Shown here in pieces: positions 1 to 9,214 of a DNA stretch of 64,000 nt. A model generated the notes under the pieces. It was not told where the DNA came from. It worked only from the letters and a program-made list of their open reading frames with translations, and did not search any database. A program made the translations under genes and the position numbers. Within the stretch, counting starts at the first letter, position 1; the number at the start of each line of letters is the position of its first letter. Location of the stretch: assembly GCA_963779225.1 (NCBI GenBank), contig CAVZWW010000003.1, positions 2,418,001 to 2,482,000 of the forward strand, in the 5' to 3' direction. The DNA is from CAVPCZ01 sp963779225. Lineage in GTDB: Bacteria; Bacteroidota; Ignavibacteria; UBA10030; UBA6906.

Positions 1-60
1 AAGGCCGCCAGCTTCAACCTAGATGAGATCATGCAGAAGATGCAGGAGCCCCAGAAATAA
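1..60 (+). CDS. 3' end of an unidentified gene
   Basis: Frame 1 is open from the first base and stops with TAA at 58-60, leaving 19 C-terminal residues rich in Met, Gln, Glu and Lys. A strong hairpin terminator follows about 30 bases later, which supports a real gene end. Too little remains to name the product. Confidence 0.5.
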   Translation, partial: KAASFNLDEIMQKMQEPQK

Positions 61-90
61 GGCCAAAAGCAAGACTCTAAGTCGTCAAGA

Positions 91-120
91 CGGGCGGTCC
101 GAAAGGGCCGCCCGCTTTCT
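91..120 (+). terminator. intrinsic terminator
   Basis: A 10-bp GC-rich stem (91-100 with 105-114, one G-T pair) closes a GAAA tetraloop and is followed by CTTTCT. It closes the gene ending at 60 and separates it from the nucleotidase gene at 213. Confidence 0.75.
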
Positions 121-212
121 CCGGCCATTCGATGCACGTTGCGCACCCGTCCCATCTAGTGGGGTCCGGCGACGAAGCGAGCACGCGCACACACACACGG
201 AGGTAGTTGCTC

Positions 213-2117
213 ATGTCACACAAATCACTCTCCCGCCGCAGGCTTTTGACTGTCGCAGCGGTAGTCGGCGCGATGAACCTGGCTGGAACACTGTTCGGGG
301 GCCAGGACGGGAAGAAGACCTTCACCATCCTGCACACCAATGACATCCACTCGAACTTTATCGGGTTGGGTCCGGCTTCGGACTACACCCCGTTCAATCT
401 CAACGACGACGAAACCCGGGGTGGGTATGCGCGTCTGGCCACAGTGATCGCGGAGAGGAAGCGGGCGCACCAAGACCAGGGTCCGGTGTTGGTGCTTTGC
501 GCGGGTGACTACAGTATGGGGACCGCGTTCGCTGCCGCCACCCGTGAGACCGGTGGCGAACTGCAACTCATGTCCAGGATGGGTTTCGACGCCACCACCT
601 TTGGCAATCATGAGTTCGACCTCGGGGCTGACGGCCTGGGTCAGTCTATTAGCGTGGCCGCCAAAGCACGCCAAGTTCCGGCGGTGGTCGCTTCGAACAC
701 CAAATTCGCGACGAATGATTCCACGCTGGCCGATCTCCAGCGACTGGCCAAGGATGGTGTGATCCGTCCCTATGTCGTGATCGAACGCGGCGGCTTTCGC
801 TTTGGCATCTTCGGGATCCTGGGCAAAGAGGCCATCTTCTACACCAGTGGTGGTGCGGTCACGTTCTCCGACGCCATCGAGACCGCCAGGGCAACGGTGA
901 CAGTTCTTCGCGATAGGGAGAAGGTGGATGTGGTCATTTGCCTCAGCCACGGCGGCGTGGAGAAAGGGAAGGATGGACGATTCACCGACGGCGATGACGT
1001 CCGTCTGGCCAAGGCCGTGCCGGGCATCGACGTAGTCATCGGCGGCCATAGCCACACCGCGCTGCAGGAGGCAATCATCGTCAACGCCCGCACGCCCGTG
1101 GTCCAGGCTGGGGTGAACGGACAGTACGTCGGCGAACTCGTAATCACGCTGGACGGCGCCGAACTGGCGGTCGATTCGTACCGGCTCCTGCCGATCAACG
1201 ACGCCATTGCCGGTGACCGCACCATCGCTGGCGAAATCGAAAAGCTCAAGAAAAGCGTCACAAAGGTCGTGTTCGCATCACGAGGTTACAGCGTTGATCA
1301 GCCGCTGGCGGTTGTGTCGCAGGACCTGCCTAACACGTTCACCGACATAGTCGCGAGCACCCTTCTTGCCAATCTCATCACCGATTCCTTCAGAGAAGCC
1401 ACGAAAGCGGACATCGGATTCACCGCAAACGGCATGATGCGCGCCGGTTTGACCCGGGGGAAGTCTGGCGTGCAAACCGCTTATGACGTGTTCGCCGTGG
1501 CGCCGCTCGGCGCCGGCGTCGTGGACCCCACGGCTGGCAGCGCTCTTGTGACCGGATACTTCACAGGCTTGGAGCTCAAGAATCTGCTCGAGTTCCTTCT
1601 CGTGGACAATCCAACCCACCCCGGGGAGTATTTCCCTCGCGCCTCCGGCATGAGGTTCCACTATAGCCCGTCGCGCTCAAAGTTCGACGTCGTGACGGCC
1701 ATCGAGATGGGAGACCTCAATCGCGGCTACCATGCGATTGACATCACCGGGAAGGACGAGCGATTGTATAGCCTCACGTGCCCGCTGATGCTCGGTAGGG
1801 TTGTCGTGGCCATCCCCAAGTACACCAAGGGCAAACTGGCTCTTGTGCCCAAGAATAGTGCGGGTCAACCACTCAAGTCGAAGGTCGAGGCACTCGACGA
1901 CCCTCGTGACAGCACGCCCGATTTGCTGTCACCGTCGGGCTCGACCGATAAGGGCAGTGTTGCCACCGGGACAGGAGAAAACGCGGTGCGGGAGATCAAG
2001 GAATGGCAGGCGATCATGGATCACCTCCGCCGTCTGCCGATCAAGAACAAGGGCGAACTTCCCATCATCCCGGTCGATGAGCACGCCAAAGAAGTCCGGG
2101 CGATTAAAGGGGATTGA
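213..2117 (+). CDS. 5'-nucleotidase/UshA-type metallophosphatase
   Basis: This is predicted to be an exported binuclear metallophosphoesterase that removes phosphate from nucleotides or related esters in the periplasm. The N-terminal calcineurin-like domain shows the metal motifs HTNDIH, GNHE, LSHGG and GGHSH; the C-terminal half matches the 5'-nucleotidase substrate-binding domain. The N-terminus has SRRRLL before a hydrophobic stretch, so export may use the Tat route. ATG 213 is chosen over TTG 207 because GGAGG at 199-203 sits 9 bases upstream. At about 634 residues it is slightly longer than typical UshA (about 550). The exact substrate cannot be told from sequence. Confidence 0.88.
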   Translation: MSHKSLSRRRLLTVAAVVGAMNLAGTLFGGQDGKKTFTILHTNDIHSNFIGLGPASDYTPFNLNDDETRGGYARLATVIAERKRAHQDQGPVLVLCAGDYSMGTAFAAATRETGGELQLMSRMGFDATTFGNHEFDLGADGLGQSISVAAKARQVPAVVASNTKFATNDSTLADLQRLAKDGVIRPYVVIERGGFRFGIFGILGKEAIFYTSGGAVTFSDAIETARATVTVLRDREKVDVVICLSHGGVEKGKDGRFTDGDDVRLAKAVPGIDVVIGGHSHTALQEAIIVNARTPVVQAGVNGQYVGELVITLDGAELAVDSYRLLPINDAIAGDRTIAGEIEKLKKSVTKVVFASRGYSVDQPLAVVSQDLPNTFTDIVASTLLANLITDSFREATKADIGFTANGMMRAGLTRGKSGVQTAYDVFAVAPLGAGVVDPTAGSALVTGYFTGLELKNLLEFLLVDNPTHPGEYFPRASGMRFHYSPSRSKFDVVTAIEMGDLNRGYHAIDITGKDERLYSLTCPLMLGRVVVAIPKYTKGKLALVPKNSAGQPLKSKVEALDDPRDSTPDLLSPSGSTDKGSVATGTGENAVREIKEWQAIMDHLRRLPIKNKGELPIIPVDEHAKEVRAIKGD

Positions 2118-2921
2118 TCGGAAAGCGCTCTTTTCGACCAGATGCGCACAAGCGCACCTTGCTGAGGTGGCCGTGGTCGTTGATTGTTTGATGGGAAGGC
2201 TCGCTAACGCGAGCGTTCGTCACTTCACACTCGTGTCCCTCTGCAATATTCCATCCGCTGCAAAAGGGGACCATGGATCATCGTGAGCTTAGAGCGATGT
2301 TCTGTTCCATGAGAAATGAAGAAATCGGCAGTGAAGAGGTGTGCCGGTTGACAGACTACGTGTTCAAAAAGTCTACGAATAGGTGTGACAGATTTATGCT
2401 AGTTTTTTGGAAACCCCATGCACAGTATGCGCAGTATGCACTCTCTTTGCCTCAAAACCGCCACTTTTTCGCCAGAATGAGGGTCCAATCTTTTTTCGGG
2501 ACCACCTTTAAAAAGGATAGTGTCAAGAACAAAATACTCCCTCCCAAAACAAAACGGTTGTTCTGGACTGACATTGGTACCGTTCTTCCGTGCGCACATA
2601 TTCTCACGCGACTGAGACACTAAAGCTGCGCCATGACGCGTGCCTACTCTCGAGTATCATCGACCTGCTGCTGGCGGCCAACCACCTTTACGGGTTCACG
2701 GGTGCATAGGATATTTTTCAGTGTATGCCCCGTTGCCCCACGCTTGTGTGAGGCGATCCCAGATACGACCTCGGCACAACGCCTGACTTCCCAATCAAGA
2801 GGTCGAGGCTTCTCAAGAGATCCCAGTCCCGAATCCGGGCTTGTCAGGCGTGGCCAGCTCGAGTCATGTGATGTATGTATGCACGATGTGCAGGGAGTGG
2901 AGCTTCCCCGCACAGCACGGT
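2118..2921. other. gene-free stretch between nucleotidase and IS110
   Basis: No open frame here looks like a real gene. A small hairpin (GCTCGC, 2199-2204, with GCGAGC, 2209-2214) lies after the nucleotidase and could be a weak terminator, but no T-run follows. The rest, including a slightly AT-rich part around 2390-2600, gives no recognisable protein match in either direction and is probably decayed mobile DNA. Confidence 0.4.
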
Positions 2922-3988
2922 TCACACTTGCGCTGCGAGTGAAGCAGGCGCAAACGTGGTACGACGGGGCCAGGCGACGACTTTGTGTCGTTGTATGGGT
3001 TGTCCCTTGAATCCCTGATAGGTGGTGTTGTTCTTGAGCATATAATAGACGATACGAGCAAGCTCCTTTGCGACCACAGTTCTGGCGATGGCTTCATTAC
3101 TTCGCCTGCACATTTTCTGATAGAACGAGCGGATCTCCGGATAGAAGCGCACGGCGTGGACCGCTGCATCGGTGAAGGCGATCTTCAGGTATTTGTTTCC
3201 GTCCTTGTTGCCGGACTTATGACGGCGTGAGTGGTTGGAGTTGTTCGCACCTGGTACCACGCGTGCGTACGAGAAGAGTTGTCTTTCGCTGGCAAAGCGT
3301 TCGATGCCGTCGATCTCCAGGTAGACACTGAAGGCGGTGATGCGACCGAAGGCCGGGATCCACAACAAGTGTTGGATGACATCGTTGTCGATCAGCCGTT
3401 CATTGAGCAGGTGTTCCAGATGTTTGATCTGCTCCGTGAGCAGGACGATCTGATGGTGCAGACACGTCACCTGTTCCTTGTAGAGAAGGGGAAGCTCCTC
3501 GGGGAGTACGTTCTCGTCCGGATCGATCAGGTGATCACAATTGAACTTCTCGCCGAGGCGGTGAATACTATTGTAACACGACGTTCGTTTCCAGACCAGA
3601 CGAAGACGGGCCCGGGTGAGGTCGCGCACTTCCCGGAGCTCCGGACGGATCTTGTGGGCGATGGGAATATAGTTCATGCGCAGCAGCTGCGCCAATGTGC
3701 GTGCGTCCACTTTGTCCGTCTTCACCTTCGCATAGGCGATCGCCTTGAGATACTTCGCATGAGCTAACACCAACTCAACACCGAGTGTCTTCAAGAGATC
3801 GTCCAGCCAATACCATCCCGTGGTGGATTCCACCACCGCCCGATGGTTTCGGTGCCGAAGGACTGGAAGTAGGCTGAGATGTCAGCAACAGTGTTCTTCA
3901 CCCGGGCTTCCCCGACGATGATACCCTGGTCATTGACTGTCGAGATAAAACAATTATCTTTATGCTTATCGATACCGGAGTGTAACAT
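2922..3988 (-). pseudogene. IS110-family transposase, frameshifted
   Basis: IS110 enzymes are DEDD transposases that move circular intermediates without the usual inverted repeats. The start at 3988 (MLHSGIDKHK) has AGGAGG upstream. The first acidic residue lies in GIDKHKD, the second in VVEST, the last pair in KTDKVDARTL; the C-terminal Transposase_20 domain includes IPAFGRITA. Near 3838-3842 one base is missing: the frame runs GTETIGRWWN and the correct continuation, VVESTTGWYWL, is in another frame. The element is therefore inactive unless the shift is an assembly error. It is not close in sequence to the second IS110 copy at 4453. Confidence 0.85.
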
Positions 3989-4452
3989 AGGGACCTCCTG
4001 TGATTTGTATGACTGAGTTTGCCGATTCAGTAACATACGAATTGGGGAGGTTCCTTTTTGGTAATATCAACTATAGAAAAGAATGTCAAGAGAAAACACT
4101 TCACCATCAACGAAAGAATGCCTTCGTTTTCTGACATTCCGCCACACTTTCGGGGCTGAGCGCAATGTATGCGATCGTGTCCCTGTCGTTGAAGAGTCTT
4201 GCTTTGCGCGGGTGCGTGTTCTATTCAACTATCTGAGCTCTCTACGGGCTACGGCAAAGTCGAGCATACACGGGAGGGGGCTAACCAAGAGACTGGCGTC
4301 TGCACATCGGGCAAAGCCGGATAGTGCGCGCATTGATATTATTGAACTCTCCCTCCAACTCTGAAGACCTATCCATGACCAGGGATCTCTCAGATTCACG
4401 CGGGGCTGCTCTCACACCAGATGAACGCGCGGCTGCAATATGGTAGACTCTT
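3989..4452. other. intergenic between two IS110 elements
   Basis: About 460 bases hold the upstream non-coding end of the first IS110 element (with its promoter and ribosome site near 3990-4060) and the downstream end of the second. No protein of known type is seen. I could not locate exact element boundaries because IS110 lacks terminal inverted repeats. Confidence 0.4.
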
Positions 4453-5475
4453 CTATATGGCTTCCTTTGTCCTGCCCCTCCAACGATTTGGTTCGTAGCG
4501 TGTGCCACTCTTCAGCATTCCGTAGCTGATCCGTGCGATGTGGCGGGCAACAGCGTGTCGTGCGTTGTGTTTGGCTACGCCCTGAGCCAGGAGATGATCG
4601 TAGTATTCCCGAATCGGATTCGCCCCCCTGAGCGCAGCAAGGGCAGCAATCTTGTAGACGGACTTCAGGACTCTGCTGTAGCGGGGCTTTCGCCGACCGT
4701 AACTGCGCCCGCCGCTTAACTTCTCATGTTTGACGAGCCCGCAGTAACTGAGGTACTTTCCTGCATAGGGAAATCGTCTCGCATCCACCACACAGGCCAC
4801 GATCTTCACCGCTCCAATCGTACCGATGCCGTGAATTTCCTTCTGGAAGCGTACCACCTGGTTGCGCCGGGCCACATCGCCCAGACGTCGCTCGTACTGC
4901 TGTTTGCTGCGTCGATAGAGATCGATGTTTTCCTGAAGAATCTCCTCAATAAAGGAGGCGCTCTTTCCTTTGTCCCGATGACCCATTTTGAGGGCCTCCT
5001 TTTGATTCAGGGAGCGGACTCCAGCACAGACAACATCTTGATACGCGCTTACCAGAGTTCTCAGTTCGTACAATCCATTGTCGCTGTGGTAGACCTCCTT
5101 GAGAAGTCCCGCCCGGAGCAGTTCACAGAGCTTTCCCGCGTCGATCTTATCCGTCTTCGGTCCGTGACACAACAACCGGTTGTGGAATGGATCACAGATC
5201 AAGATCCTCTCCACACAATCCAATAACTCCAGATACAACCAGTGCGCAGTTCCTGATTCCTCCAGCGTAATGATCGTGCGGCCCTTCAACGACCCGAGGT
5301 ACTCCTTCGGTTCCTTCAGATCGGTCGAACGTTCGAACACTCGAGGATGATCATCATCGCGCGACATATGTCCGATCGCCATAGTCTTCAGGGACCAGTC
5401 AATGGCGATGTAATGATCGTACATGATCCGGGACTTGCCTCTGTCAAAACTTCGTGTTACCTTTTGGACACGCAT
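4453..5475 (-). CDS. IS110-family transposase, intact
   Basis: A complete 340-residue DEDD transposase. The acidic residues are visible in YIAIDWSL, TLEESGTAHW and KTDKIDAGKL, and the C-terminal Transposase_20 part begins around IHGIGTIGAVK and includes YCGLVKHEKLSGG. ATG 5475 is chosen because AGGAGG precedes it by about 6 bases, although the frame is open further upstream. The gene points toward the disrupted copy at 2922. Its upstream side lies against a tRNA-Pro 3' fragment at 5568, which may mark the insertion site. Confidence 0.88.
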   Translation of the reverse strand: MRVQKVTRSFDRGKSRIMYDHYIAIDWSLKTMAIGHMSRDDDHPRVFERSTDLKEPKEYLGSLKGRTIITLEESGTAHWLYLELLDCVERILICDPFHNRLLCHGPKTDKIDAGKLCELLRAGLLKEVYHSDNGLYELRTLVSAYQDVVCAGVRSLNQKEALKMGHRDKGKSASFIEEILQENIDLYRRSKQQYERRLGDVARRNQVVRFQKEIHGIGTIGAVKIVACVVDARRFPYAGKYLSYCGLVKHEKLSGGRSYGRRKPRYSRVLKSVYKIAALAALRGANPIREYYDHLLAQGVAKHNARHAVARHIARISYGMLKSGTRYEPNRWRGRTKEAI

Positions 5476-5567
5476 GAAGGCCTCCTTTCGTCGGTGAGAT
5501 ATCACTCTTGTTATCCGGAAAGTACGGATATCTACACCACCACGAAAGTGAGGCCTTTTTCTAATTT

Positions 5568-5603
5568 ACCAAGAGGCCGGGGGTTCAAATCCCCCCGCCC
5601 CGA
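5568..5603 (+). other. 3' fragment of a tRNA-Pro gene
   Basis: The sequence folds as a complete T-arm (GGGGG 5579-5583, loop TTCAAAT, CCCCC 5591-5595) followed by the acceptor strand CGCCCCG and an A. The CGCCCCG acceptor strand and the preceding ACCAAGAGGCCG agree with the 3' half of bacterial tRNA-Pro. The D-arm, 5' acceptor strand and anticodon loop are missing and the CCA is not intact (CGA), so this is a relic or attachment-site remnant, not a working tRNA. Confidence 0.6.
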
Positions 5604-5681
5604 CGAAAAAGGGCAGTTTTGAGGTTGGAGAAAGGCGAGTGTGACAGATTTGTGTTAGTACTTTCGCACTTGGTGCACAGA

Positions 5682-5833
5682 AATCGGTCATTCGTGCCCT
5701 GTTTTCGCTAGGCATGTGGTGACGCTTGTCCCGGTACCAAGAGGTCGTGGGTGGCAGAATCGGCCGGTGGTGCATTGTTTTCGCAAGGTGTGAAAGCTGC
5801 GCTTGTCCCGGTACCAAGAGGTCTCAGCTACAG
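5682..5833 (+). repeat. two imperfect 76-bp tandem repeats
   Basis: Unit 1 is 5682-5757 and unit 2 is 5758-5833. Both start with AATCGG, share TGTTTTCGC in the middle and carry the identical stretch GCTTGTCCCGGTACCAAGAG near the end; between these blocks they have diverged. The ending TACCAAGAGG also occurs in the tRNA-Pro fragment about 115 bases upstream. No protein is evident. Confidence 0.6.
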
Positions 5834-5984
5834 ATGCTCGTCAGTACCCTCCTACGTCTCTTCCTCCAAGCCTTTCGGTCAAAAAGGAATATCCTCACAG
5901 AGAACGCGCTGCTAAAGAAAGAGAACGAGACCCTCGCAAGGAAAATGGGGAAGAAGAGGGTTGTCCCTCTGCACTATTCCATCC
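5834..5984 (+). pseudogene. N-terminal stub of an integrase-core transposase
   Basis: From ATG 5834 the frame reads LLRLFLQAFRSKR then ENALLKKENETL, the typical start of rve-domain (DDE) transposases in which a hydrophobic/basic helix is followed by an ENxALRxx-type helix. The catalytic domain is absent because the IS3 element begins at about 5985. What looks like more coding sequence beyond that point belongs to the IS end. Confidence 0.45.
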
Positions 5985-6032
5985 TGACCTGCCCCCATCG
6001 GTTGTACCAATGCTTTTGTTAGTTTATTCTCT

Positions 6033-6851
6033 TCAGGCATTGGCGAGCTGAAGAGGTTGGAATGCTTCTGGTGCTGGTGGTCTGTATCCCAGTGAGCTGT
6101 GTGGCCTGATCGTGTTGTATTCTCTCCTCCACTGTTCAGTCAGGATCCTCGCCTCCAATATCGTATCAAAGATCTCCCCGTTCAAGAGCTCGTCACGGAA
6201 TTTGCCGTTGAAAGATTCGATGTAACCGTTTTCCCACGGACTTCCCGGTTCGATGAAAAGGGGTTTCACTTCCAAGTGCCGTAACCAGCCGCGAACGCTT
6301 TTGGCGATGAACTCCGGTCCATTGTCCGATCGGATATAGTCCGGTGTCCCGTGTGCAATAAAGAGTTCTGCCAGGTGCTCGATAACATCGTGAGCCGTGA
6401 TCTTCCGAGCAACATGGATCTTCAAGCATTCTCTCGTGCATTCATCAACGATGTTAAGCATTCGCAGGGCTCTGCCTTCACTGGTCCGCTCTGCCACGAA
6501 GTCGTAACTCCAGACATGATTCTTGCGCACTGCACGCAATCTGACACAGGATCCGTCGTTGAGCCATAGCCGACGGCGTCTTGGCTGTTTCTGTGGTACT
6601 TTCAGCCCTTCCTGGCGCCAGATGCGTTCCACCCGCTTGTGATTCACATGCCATCCTTCGCTTCTGACCATCACCGTGATGCGTCGGTACCCATACCGGC
6701 CGTACTGACTGGCCAGGGCCGTGATACGTGCCCGCAAACGGTCTTCTTCGACACTCACTGCCCTCTCGTGCCTCTGCGTCGATCGCAGTTGCTCCAGCAC
6801 TCTGCACACGCGGCGTTCGGAATACCCACTCTCTGTGTGGATGCGCTCCAC
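6033..6851 (-). CDS. IS3-family transposase OrfB (rve catalytic domain)
   Basis: The DDE catalytic half of the transposase. The triad is visible as VWSYDFVAE, YIRSDNGPEF and ENGYIESFNGK, with a spacing typical of D-D-35-E; the N-terminal part is the HTH_21-like region (YGYRRITVMV). The listed GTG at 6851 is only the first in-frame start: coding similarity (LSPAKKRRAVER) extends upstream toward OrfA, so the active protein is probably an OrfAB fusion made by ribosomal frameshifting, as usual in this family. Confidence 0.88.
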   Translation of the reverse strand: MERIHTESGYSERRVCRVLEQLRSTQRHERAVSVEEDRLRARITALASQYGRYGYRRITVMVRSEGWHVNHKRVERIWRQEGLKVPQKQPRRRRLWLNDGSCVRLRAVRKNHVWSYDFVAERTSEGRALRMLNIVDECTRECLKIHVARKITAHDVIEHLAELFIAHGTPDYIRSDNGPEFIAKSVRGWLRHLEVKPLFIEPGSPWENGYIESFNGKFRDELLNGEIFDTILEARILTEQWRREYNTIRPHSSLGYRPPAPEAFQPLQLANA

Positions 6852-6874
6852 TGCCCGGCGTTTCTTGGCCGGGC

Positions 6875-7153
6875 TCAGAAGTTTCCCCGGGCTGCCTCCT
6901 TGAGGATCGCAATATCGATCGTCAAGTCTGCTATGACTTTCCGCAGCCGCGTGTTCTCTACTTCAACTTCCTTCAATCGCTTGGCCTGATCGACCCGAAG
7001 ACCACCATACTCCTTGCGCCAGCGATAATACGTCTGTTCGCTGATCTCCAACTGCCGGCAAATCTCCGGTATCATCTGTCCTTTTGACTGTAATACCTCC
7101 ACTTCACGAAGTTTGCCTATGATCTGTTCCGCCGTAAATCGCTTCACGCCCAT
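6875..7153 (-). CDS. IS3-family transposase OrfA (HTH protein)
   Basis: A 92-residue DNA-binding protein with the Transposase_8 fold: KRFTAEQIIGKLREVE, then the recognition helix region ICRQLEISEQTYYRWR, then a leucine-zipper-like helix (LRKVIADLTIDIAILKE) used for multimerisation. It lies just upstream of OrfB in a different frame, the usual IS3 order. Confidence 0.88.
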   Translation of the reverse strand: MGVKRFTAEQIIGKLREVEVLQSKGQMIPEICRQLEISEQTYYRWRKEYGGLRVDQAKRLKEVEVENTRLRKVIADLTIDIAILKEAARGNF

Positions 7154-7215
7154 ACAAGCCCTCCTTGGTCCAAAAACTAATATACGAATTGGACCGGTCT
7201 AGAGGGGGCACGTCA

Positions 7216-7252
7216 CGACCAGCAGAAGAAACAAGAAGATGAGAGCCTTCAT
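7216..7252 (-). pseudogene. signal-peptide stub cut by the IS3 element
   Basis: Directly outside the IS3 right end, AAAGGAGG precedes an ATG at 7252 that encodes MKALIFLFLLLV before the element interrupts it. This has the form of a lipoprotein or secretory signal peptide. The rest of the gene is not on the other side of the element, so it was lost or moved. Confidence 0.5.
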
Positions 7253-7286
7253 TGTGACCTCCTTTGTTTAGCGCAACTTGGAAACC

Positions 7287-7417
7287 CACCGTCTTTGACG
7301 GTGGTCATGTAAGTCTGGCTATGCCTGGAAGTAGATTTCATGCAAGACCCAGAACGAAGCTCGGCACTCGGGTGTTTTTGCGCGATGCGAGTGCAAAGCC
7401 ACCGCCTATGGCGGTGG
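7287..7417. repeat. paired hairpins, possible IS200/IS605-type or REP unit
   Basis: Two similar hairpins lie 112 bases apart: CCACCGTC-TTT-GACGGTGG (7287-7305) and CCACCGCC-TAT-GGCGGTGG (7399-7417). The pair is a form seen at the ends of IS200/IS605-type and REP elements. The second hairpin also lies just after the stop of the FG-GAP gene (minus strand) and may act as its terminator. Confidence 0.35.
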
Positions 7418-7436
7418 TGGTTTACACGAAGAGAGG

Positions 7437-9155
7437 CTATTTGGTAAGTAACGATTTCTTCGTCCCCATTTGTACGCCGTCAACAACAACACGGTAGAAA
7501 TACGCACCTGATGCAACCGGGTCTCCATGAGTGGTACTGCCGTCCCATAGGATTCTATGGAAGCCCACCCTCTGACTCTCATCCACAAGTGTTCGAACCT
7601 CCTTTCCCATAGAGTCATAGATTATCAAGAGGACATGCCCGGATCTCGGTAAAGTGTATTCGATGGTCGTGTTTGGGTTGAATGGATTAGGGTAGTTCTG
7701 TGAGAGGAGAGATTCAGACAGTACGGATGCCTCGGAATTCACGGATGTAACAAACGAAGCATCACCGCTCAAGACCACAAAATATCCATCCTGAGGCGGA
7801 CTCCCCAGGGCATCGAAAGGGGCTGTTGTGCCGAAATCATTCACCCCATTTTCATCTACATCTCCCAGCGGAACTATGATGTAGAAGGCAGCTCCCACGA
7901 ACCCTTTGCAGCGGGTGGCAATCGGCTGGGGCCACGAGCTTCCGAGGTAGACAACAAGACAGACCCCCCCGCCGTAAGGAGCTGTACGGAATGCAAAATC
8001 TGATCTACCATCGTTGTTAATATCGCCAATGCTAGAACCCGGACCGGCGAAGCCGGCAAAGAATGTCGTATCGGGGATCATAAGGCATGAATCGGGCGAG
8101 TGCGATACCGAGTCTGACCTGCCAAAGATGAAGTACTGTTTATCGCCGTAACCATATGAGATGTCTGACTTCCCATCTGCGTTGACATCAATGAGATTGA
8201 AAGCGTACATGTCCGGGCGTGTCCCGTCTCTCGAATCCAGTCGTTGATCGTACTTATCCTTGCTGAATGTCCATCCAGGTTTTCCATAGTACACATCAAG
8301 TAGGGCATAATGTTCGTAGGGGTTTGAGCTCCTGACGGTGATGTTCGACCCTATCGCCAGATCGATGGCACCATCTCCGTTGATGTCGCCGGTCTTTATG
8401 GTGAAGCCATAGGATGATCCCAGAGAATCGCCAAGCACGGTGAAATCGGGCGTCGCCTTCGGGACAGATCTGCCTAGATGGACGTACACCTTCCCCTTGG
8501 AGGAATAATGCGGCGCACCCACAATCAAATCATCGAAACCATCGCAATTGATATCACCCAGTGCAAATGACCTCCCAAACTGCGGGTCTCCACCACCTTC
8601 AGTCTCTCGGGGAATGGTCAAGTCAGGTATCGTGTCGATCGCAATCGGGAATGCATGTCGTCCAAAGTAGACAAAGAGGGTGTCTTGGCCAATGAGCTCT
8701 GTTGATGTCACCAGATCGACTATTCCATCTCCATTAAGATCTCCCCCGGCCATGACATCTCCACCCTTGATGACGAGATCGGTCGTACTGTCCAGGATCC
8801 CCTGTCCACCGAAATAGATAAAGGCTTTGCGAATCTTTCTGGCACCGACCGCGAAGTCGGGTTTCCCGTCGTTATTGATATCCCCAAGCCCTATCATTCC
8901 TGTGCCCAGCTCATAGTCCGAATTGGTGTACGATACCGACATGACTGTCCTCAGAGCTCGCAATGTCTGCTGTGCAAACACAAAGGAGCCGGTAAGTACC
9001 ACCATGACAACTGCCCAACTCACTCTTCGCAGAATATGGCTGTCAGTAGAGAGACACCCTCGGAAAACAGGAAGGGAAGTCGGCGGGTTTCCCACGACGA
9101 ACTCCAAGCCCAAGAAAATGAAGCGGTGAAAGCCTGTGTTGACGATGTGTTGCAT
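7437..9155 (-). CDS. secreted FG-GAP repeat protein with T9SS sorting domain
   Basis: Predicted to be an exported, surface-attached or released beta-propeller. At least six FG-GAP/VCBS calcium-binding repeats are visible (for example GDINNDGKPDF, GDLNGDGIVDL, GDINGDGAIDL, GDVDENGVNDF). The last ~85 residues form a T9SS type A sorting domain (QNYPNPFNPNTTIEYTL, then YDSMGKEVRTL). A signal-like segment (VVMVVLTGSFVFAQ) lies about 50 residues in. ATG 9155 has a strong AGGAGGGAGGAG site, so the long N-terminus may be real, or the original start may have been replaced. Ligand unknown. Confidence 0.82.
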   Translation of the reverse strand: MQHIVNTGFHRFIFLGLEFVVGNPPTSLPVFRGCLSTDSHILRRVSWAVVMVVLTGSFVFAQQTLRALRTVMSVSYTNSDYELGTGMIGLGDINNDGKPDFAVGARKIRKAFIYFGGQGILDSTTDLVIKGGDVMAGGDLNGDGIVDLVTSTELIGQDTLFVYFGRHAFPIAIDTIPDLTIPRETEGGGDPQFGRSFALGDINCDGFDDLIVGAPHYSSKGKVYVHLGRSVPKATPDFTVLGDSLGSSYGFTIKTGDINGDGAIDLAIGSNITVRSSNPYEHYALLDVYYGKPGWTFSKDKYDQRLDSRDGTRPDMYAFNLIDVNADGKSDISYGYGDKQYFIFGRSDSVSHSPDSCLMIPDTTFFAGFAGPGSSIGDINNDGRSDFAFRTAPYGGGVCLVVYLGSSWPQPIATRCKGFVGAAFYIIVPLGDVDENGVNDFGTTAPFDALGSPPQDGYFVVLSGDASFVTSVNSEASVLSESLLSQNYPNPFNPNTTIEYTLPRSGHVLLIIYDSMGKEVRTLVDESQRVGFHRILWDGSTTHGDPVASGAYFYRVVVDGVQMGTKKSLLTK

Positions 9156-9214
9156 TGATCTCCTCCCTCCTGTGAATTAATCAGAGTGAACCAGTGGTAT
9201 TTGGCCAGCGTTCA

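Larger units (their letters stand above)
5985..7215 (-). mobile_element. IS3-family insertion sequence (copy 1)
   Basis: The two ends are imperfect inverted repeats of about 35 bases. The left end begins TGACCTGCCCCC at 5985 and the right end, read inward, begins TGACGTGCCCCC at 7215; both continue with CCAAT and TAGTTT blocks. The element is about 1.23 kb with two overlapping-phase genes on the minus strand. No clear target duplication flanks it, so one side may have been rearranged. Confidence 0.8.

Noticed and set aside
225..1055. Long minus-strand frame opposite the nucleotidase
   Set aside because: It lies wholly opposite a clear metallophosphatase gene and has no domain signature.
2273..2623. 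116-codon frame after the nucleotidase
   Set aside because: No ribosome site, no domain and unusual composition; adjoining sequence looks like decayed mobile DNA.
2922..3988. IS110 frameshift as programmed frameshifting
   Set aside because: IS110 transposases are made from one frame in this family, and no slippery run lies at the break, so decay or a read error is more likely.
5682..5833. CRISPR-like repeat
   Set aside because: Only two units, repeat far too long and no spacers.
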